Assembly (NCBI GenBank): GCA_005884605.1
Contig: VBBE01000082.1
Span: 1-21,922 of the forward strand
DNA: 21,922 nucleotides
Direction: 5' to 3'
Source: Candidatus Bathyarchaeota archaeon
GTDB lineage: Archaea > Thermoproteota > Bathyarchaeia > 40CM-2-53-6
Shown here: positions 1 to 7,830 of the stretch, one piece after another
Layout of the letters: each line of letters opens with the position of its first letter
How positions within the stretch are numbered: the first letter of the stretch is position 1
Translations under genes and position numbers: made by a program
The notes under the pieces: model-generated
The model's database searches: none
Told to the model about the DNA's origin: nothing
Seen by the model: only the letters and a program-made list of their open reading frames with translations

Positions 1-141
1 CGCCCAGTTGATCACGTTTCGAATCGGCCCGGTGTCAACGACCTTCTTGACAAGGTCGCTTAGTTTTCCAACCCAGATGCTCAACCCCTCTGCAAGCGTC
101 GCTACAGGATCTTCTTCTTGGGCAGCTCTCTGAGCAGACAA
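1..141 (-). CDS. Partial hypothetical protein (5' end only)
   Basis: An open frame enters from the left edge on the minus strand and begins at a TTG (139-141) directly after an in-frame TAA. The visible 47 codons read MSAQRAAQEEDPVATL and continue with an amphipathic stretch rich in Lys, Val and Asp. A TATA-like ATAAATAG (complement of about 178-186) lies about 40 bases upstream of the start, which fits transcription initiating near 156. No domain is recognisable in this short piece and the rest lies outside the window. It could be a chance frame, but the promoter-like element and the unbroken frame to the edge favour a real gene. Confidence 0.42.
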   Translation of the reverse strand, partial: MSAQRAAQEEDPVATLAEGLSIWVGKLSDLVKKVVDTGPIRNVINWA

Positions 142-328
142 TTATCTTTCAACTACTAGTCTCTAGCTTGTTTTGCCTATTTATCCGCATCTTCACGACT
201 ATTACGCGATTCACACTAGTGAACGCCGATTCCTCGTGATAAGACTCTTGGCTAGACTCTAATGGGATGATGGTTTCAACGGTTAGAAGGTGGTTGCTTT
301 ACCGTCTTTCTCAGAGCGTCGCGAACTC

Positions 329-727
329 TCACTTTTCGGGGTTCTTCTTCCTATATGCAGCCGGGCTAAACAATCCCTCTTTTTCCTGTGTTGTTGGCTT
401 GAAGCTCTCGGAGATCAGCAACTGGAATCCCTCTAGGGCGTTATCGATAACCTCTTTCAGCTCGTCCACCGCGGAAATGTCGTGGGTTACTGCCCCTCTC
501 TGGTTGACAATCTTCGACTTTCTCAATACATTAGCCATGTCTGCTTCCGCGAAACCACAGAGCTTCATGAGACTGATCAGATACAAGGACGTTTTCCCAT
601 CAAGCGATTCCTTGGAAGCACCGATCAGCTTAGCAAGTTCCGCGCGGTAGATGTTTCCCTGTTTCGAGACCGCAGCCTCGACCAGGTCCTCTAGAATCGG
701 GACAGGGACTCGGACGAGGATAGCCAT
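329..727 (-). CDS. Conserved-looking hypothetical protein, 132 aa
   Basis: A soluble 132-residue protein starting at ATG 727. The N-terminal half reads as short amphipathic helices, with LAKLIGASKESL near residue 35 and LYLISLMKLCGFAEADMANV near 50-68. This helical spacing could be a winged-helix or other small helical fold, but no family is identified. The C-terminus is charged and ends in basic residues. A TATA-like ACTTATCT (complement of 768-775) gives an expected start site near 745, about 18 bases ahead of the ATG. The + strand frame at 267-650 overlaps it antisense and is judged a shadow because it lacks a promoter and has poor residue composition. Function unknown. Confidence 0.65.
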   Translation of the reverse strand: MAILVRVPVPILEDLVEAAVSKQGNIYRAELAKLIGASKESLDGKTSLYLISLMKLCGFAEADMANVLRKSKIVNQRGAVTHDISAVDELKEVIDNALEGFQLLISESFKPTTQEKEGLFSPAAYRKKNPEK

Positions 728-888
728 CTACAACGCCCTGACTCCTGTGAAATCTATGTTTCCAGAGAGATAAGTTAGGGGGTACAAAAGAGGTCTGGTA
801 CGTTCCCCTCCGCCAGCCTTGATTCTTGATGCTGTGTCGTTAGAAGTGTGAGTGCTGAGGAGTGAAGTTAATAGCCTCAACTAGCCCT

Positions 889-895
889 CTTTATT
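889..895 (+). promoter_or_regulatory. TATA-like box for the gene at 923
   Basis: CTTTATT lies 31 bases (centre to start codon) ahead of the ATG at 923. This predicts transcription starting near 918 and an almost leaderless mRNA. It is the main non-coding support for the small gene that follows. Confidence 0.5.
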
Positions 896-922
896 CCGAG
901 TCGCAGAGCTCAGGGCGTTAGA

Positions 923-1309
923 ATGGCTAAGCTGGAAACGACGTGCATGCTGGAGAGCTTTCGAAGGTTCATGATAACGAGCACGTGTCGTTCCTTTATT
1001 CCAAACGAGTACGGGGCGGACCTCTCTGTGTTCCCGGAACGAGCCCGCGAACTAGGAACAATGTACGTCGAGGCTGAAGACAAGGTGACCTTGAGCCGGG
1101 TGAACGACATCAGCTTCGTCCGTGTCAGCTATGTTCTAGGAATAATCTACAACTCCAAGAGTGGGCACACTCAGCTAAAATGGAGACATGTCAGAGGCGA
1201 CCAAGGAAGACTGAGCGGCGAAGCTAGCACCAACACGATGGTTAACCTCTACGAAGCCGGCGCGCTTGACAAATCCTTCATTAGAACAATTGCTGCTCAA
1301 ATACACTGA
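923..1309 (+). CDS. Hypothetical protein, 128 aa
   Basis: A 128-residue soluble protein of unknown function. It starts at ATG 923 about five bases after the transcription start predicted from the upstream TATA-like box. Codon use in the middle looks like neighbouring real genes, with AAC, GAC, ATC and TTC preferred. The sequence has a beta-like segment (residues about 45-75, with MYVEAEDKVTLS and FVRVSYVLGIIYN) followed by a polar segment and a short helical end. No motif or signal peptide is seen. The antisense frame at 910-1110 is a shadow. A possible reading is a small stand-alone regulator, but nothing in the sequence establishes that. Confidence 0.55.
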   Translation: MAKLETTCMLESFRRFMITSTCRSFIPNEYGADLSVFPERARELGTMYVEAEDKVTLSRVNDISFVRVSYVLGIIYNSKSGHTQLKWRHVRGDQGRLSGEASTNTMVNLYEAGALDKSFIRTIAAQIH

Positions 1310-1423
1310 AACAAAAGTCCGCCATCCCTATTTTCTTCTCCAAACGACGCCAGTAAGTTTTGACCCGACCCAGTTCACGGTTCCTGACCAAGCCCTCATT
1401 CTGCCCTAGCGGATGACGCAAGT

Positions 1424-1442
1424 TTACCTAAGGCTAACCTTG
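1424..1442 (+). promoter_or_regulatory. DtxR/IdeR-like operator upstream of the KaiC-like gene
   Basis: The segment matches the 19-base DtxR/IdeR consensus (TTAGGTT-AGGCTAACCT-AA) at 14 positions by hand alignment. The central ten, AGGCTAACCT at 1431-1440, are exact. The same ten bases occur at the mntH promoter (19183-19192). The site lies just upstream of AT-rich TATA-like sequence (1452-1467), a sensible operator position if translation starts at 1482 or 1497. That a DtxR-family protein binds here is inferred. Confidence 0.45.
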
Positions 1443-1481
1443 AAGACAGTTACAATATCCTTTATCTCGACAGCCGAATTC

Positions 1482-2309
1482 GTGGGAACTCGAAGGGTGG
1501 TCGGACTGCCAAAGTCGTTCGAGACCGGAATTGACGCCGTGGACAAAGTCCTTCCAAAGGGGATACCCAGAAACAGCCTTACGATTCTGGCAGGAGACCT
1601 TGGGACAGGAAAGTCCGTGCTGATGGAACAGCTACTCTACAGCATGCTGAAGGTAGAGAAGGAGCCGTGCATCTACATGAATTTTGAAGGACCTCCAATA
1701 GCACTTCAACAGGACATGGAGTCATTCGGCTGGGACATCGACCGGTATTTGGATTCCGGCCAGCTCAAGTTCCTAGACTGCTTCTCTTTCAGAATGGAAC
1801 CAACCGAGACTCCGAAATATTCTCACTTTGTCAAGGACCCGAAAGACCTTCACTCGGTCACGAGCGCTCTCTTCACGATGATGGAAGAAATGAAGATGAT
1901 GGGAAGAGGCGCCGTCTTTGTCGATTCCCTGACAGAGATGTTTACACTTGTTCAGGAGGAGAGGCCGTTGGTCTTCCACATGCTTGACGGTGTCAAGTCT
2001 TGGCGCGCGAAGGGTCCCAAGGAACGTCTAGTTCCCTTCTTCTGCTCTCACCACACGCCGCTACGCGCGTATGCTGATCTTGACGATCTATTGTTCTATG
2101 TGGTTGATGGAATAGTTGATGTGAGATTCAACCCGGGGTTCGCCGATAGAGGCCTGCTCGTTAAACAGTTCCGGATACGAAAGATGAAGGGCGCTCCTCA
2201 TGAAACCTATTGGGTTACATTCCAAGTTACAGCTTCCGGAATAGTGGAGGTTCCGCTCCCAGTTCCTGTACTGACGTCGGACAAGCCTCGTACAAGCAAA
2301 AAGAAGTAG
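1482..2309 (+). CDS. KaiC/RadA-like single-domain ATPase
   Basis: A RecA-fold ATPase of the archaeal KaiC-like family. From the GTG at 1482 the Walker A motif GDLGTGKS is at residues 38-45, a single family-typical Glu follows at 69 (NFEGPP), and the Walker B strand AVFVD ends at Asp148. There is one ATPase domain of about 240 residues, unlike cyanobacterial KaiC with two, and a short basic tail (SKKK). Such proteins are usually signalling or regulatory ATPases in archaea; the partner is unknown here. The frame is open back to an ATG at 1413, but those codons contain a DtxR-like operator and TATA-like sequence, so GTG 1482 or GTG 1497 is preferred. The next gene follows after 33 bases on the same strand and may be co-transcribed. 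Confidence 0.85.
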   Translation: MGTRRVVGLPKSFETGIDAVDKVLPKGIPRNSLTILAGDLGTGKSVLMEQLLYSMLKVEKEPCIYMNFEGPPIALQQDMESFGWDIDRYLDSGQLKFLDCFSFRMEPTETPKYSHFVKDPKDLHSVTSALFTMMEEMKMMGRGAVFVDSLTEMFTLVQEERPLVFHMLDGVKSWRAKGPKERLVPFFCSHHTPLRAYADLDDLLFYVVDGIVDVRFNPGFADRGLLVKQFRIRKMKGAPHETYWVTFQVTASGIVEVPLPVPVLTSDKPRTSKKK

Positions 2310-2342
2310 CCCTCGGCGAACCTTAGGCTGGAAGGGCTAACA

Positions 2343-2798
2343 GTGCCCACTACCCATCACCCGCCCGTTCATCATGAGAGTAACCATTCAATTCCCACTA
2401 GCCACGCTACTCCTCACAGCGGAGCTCCACGAATCAAGGTGCCATACTCCAAAAATCCAGTATATGTCGCTGAGGGCTACAGCCCGCCTGTAGTCGCCGG
2501 CCGCAATTTCGAGTACGAGACAACGCCGCAAAACGCTGCCTACTGGCAGGCGCTTACACTCACCTATAGACAGGCTATGAAGAAGGAAGCTGATACCAGG
2601 GGGATCGATCTCCGGCTTCTCCTCGACGAGCGACGATCAGGAGCTTTCCACTGCGTCGGATGCGCCAAACCCATGGTTATGCGGGAGTTGTTTGCTAATG
2701 GCGACAGGGTCTACCAGTGCTGGAACGGAGACTGCGTGAAGAGAATCATACGATATCAGTATCAGGCCCAAACTGGCCGCGTCATAGAAGTCACCTAG
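2343..2798 (+). CDS. His-rich zinc-ribbon protein, 151 aa
   Basis: Starts at GTG 2343 with GGAAGGGC as a plausible ribosome binding site about six bases upstream. The first 25 residues contain seven histidines (THHPP, VHH, NHS, SHATPH), a low-complexity tail that could bind metal. A central helical segment (about 60-100) precedes a zinc ribbon with Cys104, Cys107, Cys126 and Cys131 (CVGC and CWNGDC). No enzyme motif is visible. It follows the KaiC-like ATPase by 33 bases, so a shared transcript is likely. The metal-regulator-like operator ahead of that transcript makes the His-rich tail more interesting. Function unknown; a nucleic-acid or protein-binding adaptor is possible. Confidence 0.72.
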   Translation: MPTTHHPPVHHESNHSIPTSHATPHSGAPRIKVPYSKNPVYVAEGYSPPVVAGRNFEYETTPQNAAYWQALTLTYRQAMKKEADTRGIDLRLLLDERRSGAFHCVGCAKPMVMRELFANGDRVYQCWNGDCVKRIIRYQYQAQTGRVIEVT

Positions 2799-2883
2799 CC
2801 GTCTCGTTCATTGACGTTTAGCCTACAAGATTCTACCTAGAAACGGCCATTAACCCGAACTTATTCCAGCAGTTGCTAGATGT

Positions 2884-3291
2884 CTATCGCATCCGGGAAA
2901 CGTGATGGGGCTCGATCTTCAATAGAACCCTTTTCTCGCCTGGTCTTCTATTCTGATATTTTTCAGCGCCAGTATATTTCTTCGCCATTTTATCGATGTG
3001 CCCTTCGGCCTCCGGTCCGGTTACTTGTTCGATTACGCGACCACGAATCACTACGAGCTTGTACGGGTTCCCTTGCTCAGTGATCGCCATGGCAACCTGT
3101 GGATTCTTCTTGACGTTCTTATGCTTGACACGACCCACAGCCGTGTTAATGAAAATATAGTGACCGTCAGTATCAACCCAAGTGGGAGTAACCTGAGGAG
3201 AACCATCAGGGTTTACCGTGGCTAGGAAGATGAAGTTCTTACCTTCCAAGATTTTCCGCGCATCATCATCCAGTTTCGTCTTAGTTGACAT
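2884..3291 (-). CDS. PPOX-class F420/flavin-dependent enzyme
   Basis: A 135-residue split-barrel protein of the pyridoxamine 5'-phosphate oxidase-like superfamily, closest in pattern to the probable F420-dependent group (Rv1155 type). Characteristic pieces are FIFLATVNPDGSPQVTPTWV near the N-terminus, the strand YIFINTAVGRVKHKNVKKNP, and VVIRGRVIEQ with the charged C-terminal MAKKYTG. These enzymes reduce or oxidise small substrates with F420 or flavin; the substrate is unknown. ATG 3291 is chosen over the GTG at 3297 because GGAG lies seven bases before the ATG but only one base before the GTG. A TATA-like CAATAAAG (complement of about 3320-3328) sits upstream. It is one of three PPOX-fold genes in the window. 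Confidence 0.88.
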   Translation of the reverse strand: MSTKTKLDDDARKILEGKNFIFLATVNPDGSPQVTPTWVDTDGHYIFINTAVGRVKHKNVKKNPQVAMAITEQGNPYKLVVIRGRVIEQVTGPEAEGHIDKMAKKYTGAEKYQNRRPGEKRVLLKIEPHHVSRMR

Positions 3292-3497
3292 AATCACGCT
3301 CCATGAACAGGTTTGCTCCCTTTATTGGTTTCCTCTAAGGTGTAGTCGTTCGTTCAATGGAACATATCCACTCGCCCAGCCTTCGGCTCGACTGACCGAT
3401 CCCTCTCGGTACCTTCGGCTCTCATTCGAAGTTACGTGACACTTTAGTTCCGTGTTGGTTCTCGTTCGACAGGTTCTGTTTCGCGGGGAGCAGTCAG

Positions 3498-5897
3498 GTG
3501 CCACAAGCCAAAACGACTAGGTACGCTGTCCTCTTTGCGGTATCGATTATCTCCCTGATCTATGTCGGACTTCCTCCTTCGGCGCATGCCGTTCCTCAGT
3601 ATTCGTTGACACCTCTCCCGTTCATAACGCAGGAAGGATACTCGGTTCTTCTAATTCTGAACGTTGTTGGAGCTTCTCCTAGCACGCTCTACCAGTTTAA
3701 CTTCCACGTTAGGGACCCCTCGACAAAGGTTTGGAACTCGGTTCTCGAAAACTATACAACATTCTCGGGACAAACACAGTTCAGCCTACTCCCGTCATAT
3801 CCGAGCGCTGCATTCATTGGTGTCGGAGGCGGAACAAGTTCCTTCGTAGGGCAGTATGTCGGATGGGTTAACCAGACAAGGCCAGCATTAGCAACAAACA
3901 CCGCGGTGGCAGTTACTACCAACGGTTTCTTCTTCATCCTCACAGATAATACTGAGTATCAAAGGACTGACACAATGGGAATAAGAGCTACAGGATACAA
4001 TAGCTTAGAACCTGCAACCGTGATCATAAGAACCCAAACGAGTTCAACGGTCGTTCTAAACGCAACCACTGCAGCCTCATCAACGGGAGTAGTAACCGCC
4101 TCTTGGAAGATTCCCAGAAACGCAATTATCGACAACTACCTAATCACCATAACAGGTAAAGTTACGGCGAAGAGCCCACCGGACGCTCAAGGTTTCGTCA
4201 TACGAGCTGCAACAATGTCGATTACAACATTCACTTCTAGCAGAGCCTCCTATGAAAGAACCGAGACGATGAAATTCTCATTCAAGTCAACATACCCAGA
4301 TGGACAATACGCCAACAGCGGAACAGCGCTGTTGACCTTGGCAAGCCCCGGCGGAAGTAGTGTATCACTGACAGCTTTGTACGATAGCGTTGCTCAGACC
4401 TTCAACGCGACCTACAAGACATTTCCCAATAACCAAACAGGTGCATGGACTGCATCTCTAGGATTAAATGGATTCGATGATGGATTCGGAAATACTGGAC
4501 CAGCTACAGCGGCCACTACTTCGTCGCAACTTCAACCCGCAACTCTCGCAATCACCATTACTTCAAAGTCCTACTTTGCGATCGCCGAACAGATCAAGTT
4601 CAACGCCACAATACAGTACCCTGACCTATCCACTCTACAATCAGGACAAGTAGCTGCCTTCCTCCTCTTCTCAGGAGGCGGGCATAATGACACCGTACCT
4701 GTCGTCTATGATTCAACTATTAATTTCTGGGTCGGAACCTATACCCCAGGTAACGAGCCTGGAGGACTATGGTCGCTAACCGTGGCAGGGGCGGATTCTG
4801 CTTCTCCCACAAATTCTGGAAAAGCGACGAAGACCATTCAGTTGCAGGATAGGATTCCTACTTCCAGTTTCGCTTTTACAAGCGGAACCATTCTCACATC
4901 CGTGTCGGTCAGTTTTGATGGAAGCACTAGCTTCGATCCTGACGGGACGATAGTGGGCTACGCGTGGGATTTCGGTGACGGATCGACCGGATCAGGAGTA
5001 ACTCCCTCTCATGGCTACTCTATTGCTGGCACTTACACCGTGAAGCTAAACGTCACGGACAATAGCGGCTCGACCGCAGTTTCTACCGAATCAGTTACAA
5101 TCACTGACCGACCTCCGGTCGTCGCTACAGCCCTATCCTCGACAAATCCTTCACCTGGACAAACGGTTATCGTAACGATAACAGCGTCTGACCCTGACGG
5201 TACAGTTGTAACCACAACGGTGAACTGGGGGGATGGGACCACCAACACCATATCTGGCCCTCCATCCACAGACAGCCACGCGTACTCCTTGGCGAACGGA
5301 ACGCCTTCGGCAACATTCACTATCACTGTGACCGTACACGACAATAGCGGTCTATCAGCGAGTTCAACACCGAGCATCACTGTCACCGACCAACCGCCTG
5401 CGATAACGTGGACGGCTCCTCCGGCGACTAGTCTGTCGGGCCAGGCAGTCACAGCGGCGATAACAAGTTCAGACCCCGACGGAACAGTCACTAGTGTCAC
5501 TATCAACTGGGGCGATGGAAAGGTCGACACGCTGATGGCTGGATCCACAACAGGCAGCCACACGTACTCATTGGCGAACTCCGCTACCTCTGCGACCTAC
5601 ACTATCACGGTTACCGTAGTCGATAACAGTGGGTCCACGAAGACCGCAACATCCAGCATTACGATTCAAACGAATCAACCGAGCAGTAACGTCTCTTTCC
5701 CGCTATACTATTTCGGAATCCTTGCAGCGCTGATCGCAGCGCTACTGACGGGGGCATTCCTAGCTTTCAGGAGACACAAGGTGACACACGCCAGGTTGAA
5801 GATTGATCTCGAGGCTGTTAGGGCTGAAGCGGGACGAATCGAGAACCAGGAGTTTTTCCAGTCCGTGAAAGACCAGTTGAAGAAGGATAAAGAATGA
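3498..5897 (+). CDS. Secreted, membrane-anchored PKD/Ig-like surface protein
   Basis: A 799-residue exported protein. Residues 1-31 form a signal peptide (hydrophobic 9-24, likely cleavage after AHA). Residues about 32-450 hold beta-sandwich repeats with several N-X-S/T sequons. Three PKD domains follow at about 452-537, 540-630 and 634-723, each with DPDGT and WDFGDG or NWGDG. A single membrane helix at about 734-757 is followed by a 42-residue charged, helical cytoplasmic tail (758-799). This topology is that of a surface adhesin or receptor. The start is GTG with GGGGAG seven bases upstream. The stop overlaps the next gene's start (ATGA), so translation is coupled to the MinD-like ATPase, suggesting the tail meets that ATPase. 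The ligand is unknown. Confidence 0.85.
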   Translation: MPQAKTTRYAVLFAVSIISLIYVGLPPSAHAVPQYSLTPLPFITQEGYSVLLILNVVGASPSTLYQFNFHVRDPSTKVWNSVLENYTTFSGQTQFSLLPSYPSAAFIGVGGGTSSFVGQYVGWVNQTRPALATNTAVAVTTNGFFFILTDNTEYQRTDTMGIRATGYNSLEPATVIIRTQTSSTVVLNATTAASSTGVVTASWKIPRNAIIDNYLITITGKVTAKSPPDAQGFVIRAATMSITTFTSSRASYERTETMKFSFKSTYPDGQYANSGTALLTLASPGGSSVSLTALYDSVAQTFNATYKTFPNNQTGAWTASLGLNGFDDGFGNTGPATAATTSSQLQPATLAITITSKSYFAIAEQIKFNATIQYPDLSTLQSGQVAAFLLFSGGGHNDTVPVVYDSTINFWVGTYTPGNEPGGLWSLTVAGADSASPTNSGKATKTIQLQDRIPTSSFAFTSGTILTSVSVSFDGSTSFDPDGTIVGYAWDFGDGSTGSGVTPSHGYSIAGTYTVKLNVTDNSGSTAVSTESVTITDRPPVVATALSSTNPSPGQTVIVTITASDPDGTVVTTTVNWGDGTTNTISGPPSTDSHAYSLANGTPSATFTITVTVHDNSGLSASSTPSITVTDQPPAITWTAPPATSLSGQAVTAAITSSDPDGTVTSVTINWGDGKVDTLMAGSTTGSHTYSLANSATSATYTITVTVVDNSGSTKTATSSITIQTNQPSSNVSFPLYYFGILAALIAALLTGAFLAFRRHKVTHARLKIDLEAVRAEAGRIENQEFFQSVKDQLKKDKE

Positions 5898-6679
5898 CAA
5901 AAGTAATCGCTGTTCACTCGTTCAAAGGAGGAACAGGAAAAACAACACTGACGGCGAACATAGCAGCAGTACTCGCCAAGAACCGTAGAGTTGGAGTCAT
6001 GGACCTCGACCTGTCCGGACCGGGTTTACACGTGCTTTTCGGCTTGAAGAAGAGCGAGATCAAGGCAACGCTCACTGATATCTTTCTTGGCGATGCAACA
6101 CCCGCGGATGTCGTGATAGATCTGACCCAGAGGTTCAACCTCAAAAAAGGAGGACTGTTCTTCTGCCCCGCCAGCAACAAGGTAGAGGATATGCTTCGAC
6201 TGCTAAAGTCGGGTTTGGAAGTGGAGATATTTCAGGATACAATACAGAAGGTTGGTGAGCAGAACAAGCTCGACTACATCATCGTTGATACTCATCCTGG
6301 GGTCGAGAATGATACTGTTCTCGCGATGGGTTGCTGCGATGCTCTTGTTCTAGTGTCAAGGGTTGATCAGCAAGACTTGTTCGGGACTGCTGTAATGGTG
6401 TTGCTAGCGGAAACATTCGAGAAGCCCACCTTCCTAACCTTGAACATGATTCCGCCTGGTGTCCGGATCAAGGATGCCATAAAGGTCGGCCAGGAACTAT
6501 CCCAGTTGTTCAGGTCGCGATTTTTGCAAGCCTTCGAGTTTCAGCTGGACGTTATCAACAACCTGAGCAGATCCGTATTCGTCGTGGACAATCCCGACTC
6601 TTCTTTCGCAAAGAAGGTAACTGAAGCCGTAGATACCCTAGAGAGAGAATTATCAGGAGCGACAAAGATTGCAAACTAA
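5894..6679 (+). CDS. ParA/MinD-type ATPase
   Basis: A 261-residue P-loop ATPase of the ParA/MinD superfamily. The deviant Walker A KGGTGKTT spans residues 11-18, including the signature lysine Lys11. The Walker A' strand VMDLDLSGPG follows at 35-44, and Walker B IIVDTHPG has Asp132. Family members dimerise on ATP and position cell structures or partner proteins on membrane or nucleoid. No clear C-terminal amphipathic membrane-targeting helix is seen, so membrane recruitment might come from a partner. It overlaps the preceding PKD protein by four bases and the following V4R gene by eleven, and AAGGA precedes its ATG. This very tight packing argues that the three products work together. The SGPG after Walker A' is unlike classical MinD and slightly reminiscent of Mrp/ApbC proteins. 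Confidence 0.87.
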   Translation: MTKVIAVHSFKGGTGKTTLTANIAAVLAKNRRVGVMDLDLSGPGLHVLFGLKKSEIKATLTDIFLGDATPADVVIDLTQRFNLKKGGLFFCPASNKVEDMLRLLKSGLEVEIFQDTIQKVGEQNKLDYIIVDTHPGVENDTVLAMGCCDALVLVSRVDQQDLFGTAVMVLLAETFEKPTFLTLNMIPPGVRIKDAIKVGQELSQLFRSRFLQAFEFQLDVINNLSRSVFVVDNPDSSFAKKVTEAVDTLERELSGATKIAN

Positions 6680-7493
6680 CCCCAAACGCTCAACAGGCTA
6701 CGACCTCCGAAGACTTGTAGGATCTGTGAACCAGCTTCGCTTCAACGACAACAAAGGAGAAGTGTCCTTTTTCGGACAGAAAATGATCATCCTGCGGAGA
6801 GATGTCATCCGGATCATGCGGGAGGCTCTCGAAAGACTGGTCGGAGATCAGTCAGCACCGTTCCTCTCTTACTTGGCGAGTGGGATAGGTGTGCACGAAG
6901 GGAGCATTTTCAGAGAGAGCATTGGGTCCACAGGCGAGCAGAGCAGACAAAGTCTAGAAAACCTGGTTCACTCTGCCCTGGAGGACACGAACCTTGGGCT
7001 GGGCAAGATCCGAATCGACGGGCTCGACTTCGATAAGAGCAGCGCAAACATAGTTGTAGCCAACTGCTTTGAAGCCACGGAGAACGGGTCCTCGGAAGAA
7101 CCGAACTGCATATTCACAAGCGGATTCCTAGCTGGAATATTCGCCGAAGTACTCGACAAGACAGTTCAGGCAAAAGAGGTCCACTGTATGTCACAAGGTG
7201 CAACGGAGTGCGAGTTCCAAATCTCCCCCGCAGAAACGAGTGATGGACAAGAAGCTGAAAGGCCAAGAGTGGACCTGAAAGACCTTGACGGTGGAGCACC
7301 ACTGAAAGGAGAAGTGAAACCAGGCACGGGTGGAGGCTCAACAAGCTCGAAATCGGCCATAGGCACGTCAGAAGACACGTCGGAAGATCAAACCGAAAGT
7401 TCGAACAGCGCGGACATGGATGCAGGAGTCGAGAAAGCGGCCAGAATCGCCAAACACAAACAGCACTTTTGGAACAAGTTCAAAAGAGAATAG
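6669..7493 (+). CDS. V4R-domain protein with disordered acidic tail
   Basis: A 274-residue protein starting at TTG 6669 inside the preceding gene, with AGGAG nine bases upstream. Residues about 10-187 form a V4R (4-vinyl reductase-like) domain. Its C-terminal core has FTSGFLAGIFAEVLDKTV and the cysteines Cys133, Cys147, Cys173 and Cys181 in the arrangement typical of V4R, which binds small hydrophobic or metal-associated ligands in other proteins. Residues about 188-255 are low-complexity and rich in Ser, Glu, Gly and Asp, and the extreme C-terminus is basic (KHKQHFWNKFKRE). It is probably the cytoplasmic sensor or adaptor of the PKD/MinD-like operon. A T-run follows the stop. Ligand and output are unknown. 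Confidence 0.8.
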   Translation: MQTNPKRSTGYDLRRLVGSVNQLRFNDNKGEVSFFGQKMIILRRDVIRIMREALERLVGDQSAPFLSYLASGIGVHEGSIFRESIGSTGEQSRQSLENLVHSALEDTNLGLGKIRIDGLDFDKSSANIVVANCFEATENGSSEEPNCIFTSGFLAGIFAEVLDKTVQAKEVHCMSQGATECEFQISPAETSDGQEAERPRVDLKDLDGGAPLKGEVKPGTGGGSTSSKSAIGTSEDTSEDQTESSNSADMDAGVEKAARIAKHKQHFWNKFKRE

Positions 7494-7523
7494 ATCAGTC
7501 CGGACAGATAGATCGTCTGAAGG

Positions 7524-7534
7524 CTTTTTTGTTT
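7524..7534 (+). terminator. T-run terminator after the PKD/MinD/V4R operon
   Basis: Six T's, then G and three more T's, about 30 bases after the V4R stop codon. Archaeal transcription ends at such T-runs without needing a hairpin. It sits before the convergent tRNA gene. Confidence 0.5.
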
Positions 7535-7550
7535 CTACCGTAGCCAGAGG

Positions 7551-7663
7551 CGCCGGGAGTGGGATTCGAACCCACGAGGGCGTGACGCCCAACGGCTGTC
7601 GTGTCCTGGCCCTTATCTCTAGAGATCTCGAGGCCGTCGCTTTAACCACTCAGCCATCCCGGC
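7551..7663 (-). tRNA. tRNA-Ser (anticodon CGA) with an intron
   Basis: Read on the minus strand the gene starts GCCGGGA and ends TCCCGGC plus discriminator G (7551). The acceptor stem, D arm (GGCTGAGTGGTTAAAGC), long variable arm (GGGCG-TCA-CGCCC) and T arm (GTGGG-TTCGAAT-CCCAC) are all present. The anticodon stem ACGGC/GCCGT is interrupted by 36 bases where seven are expected. Removing 29 bases (7598-7626) restores the loop CTCGAGA with anticodon CGA at 7628-7630, giving an 84-base mature tRNA. The long variable arm and G73 fit serine. CCA is not encoded. The intron sits at the canonical 37/38 position. Confidence 0.93.
7598..7626 (-). other. 29-base tRNA intron at position 37/38
   Basis: The boundaries are set by restoring a seven-base anticodon loop. 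A hand-drawn bulge-helix-bulge has only two Watson-Crick pairs in the four-base central helix (C32 and G35). It is flanked by a short intron helix (TCT with GGA), so the motif looks relaxed. The intron also contains the self-complementary TCTCTAGAGA. Confidence 0.7.
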
Positions 7664-7687
7664 GTGAACCGCCACTAGGATGTCGGT

Positions 7688-7695
7688 CTTAAACC
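7688..7695 (-). promoter_or_regulatory. TATA-like box of tRNA-Ser
   Basis: GGTTTAAG on the minus strand is centred about 29 bases upstream of the first tRNA base, the usual spacing for an archaeal tRNA promoter with a few bases of 5' leader. Confidence 0.5.
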
Positions 7696-7830
7696 ACTTT
7701 CGAACTGGATCTGATTGGCAACGATTGTTGGTAAATCTCGCCTGACGATCTGCGCGTCTCTGTAGCGGGATAGGAAAACATGGAGCTCCGGAGGAGTCCA
7801 GTTGTGAGAGTTGAGTGCACCTAGCTCTCT

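Noticed and set aside
3375..3425. Repeated CCTTCGGCTC with short hairpins (AGCC-TTC-GGCT and ACCGA/TCGGT) upstream of the PKD gene
   Set aside because: Only two short copies and stems of four or five pairs, expected by chance in a 200-base intergenic region. No link to the promoter was found.
5033..5563. 176-residue antisense frame inside the PKD gene
   Set aside because: It mirrors the Thr/Asp/Gly-rich codons of the PKD repeats, giving a Val/Ser/Pro-rich product with no start signal and no domain.
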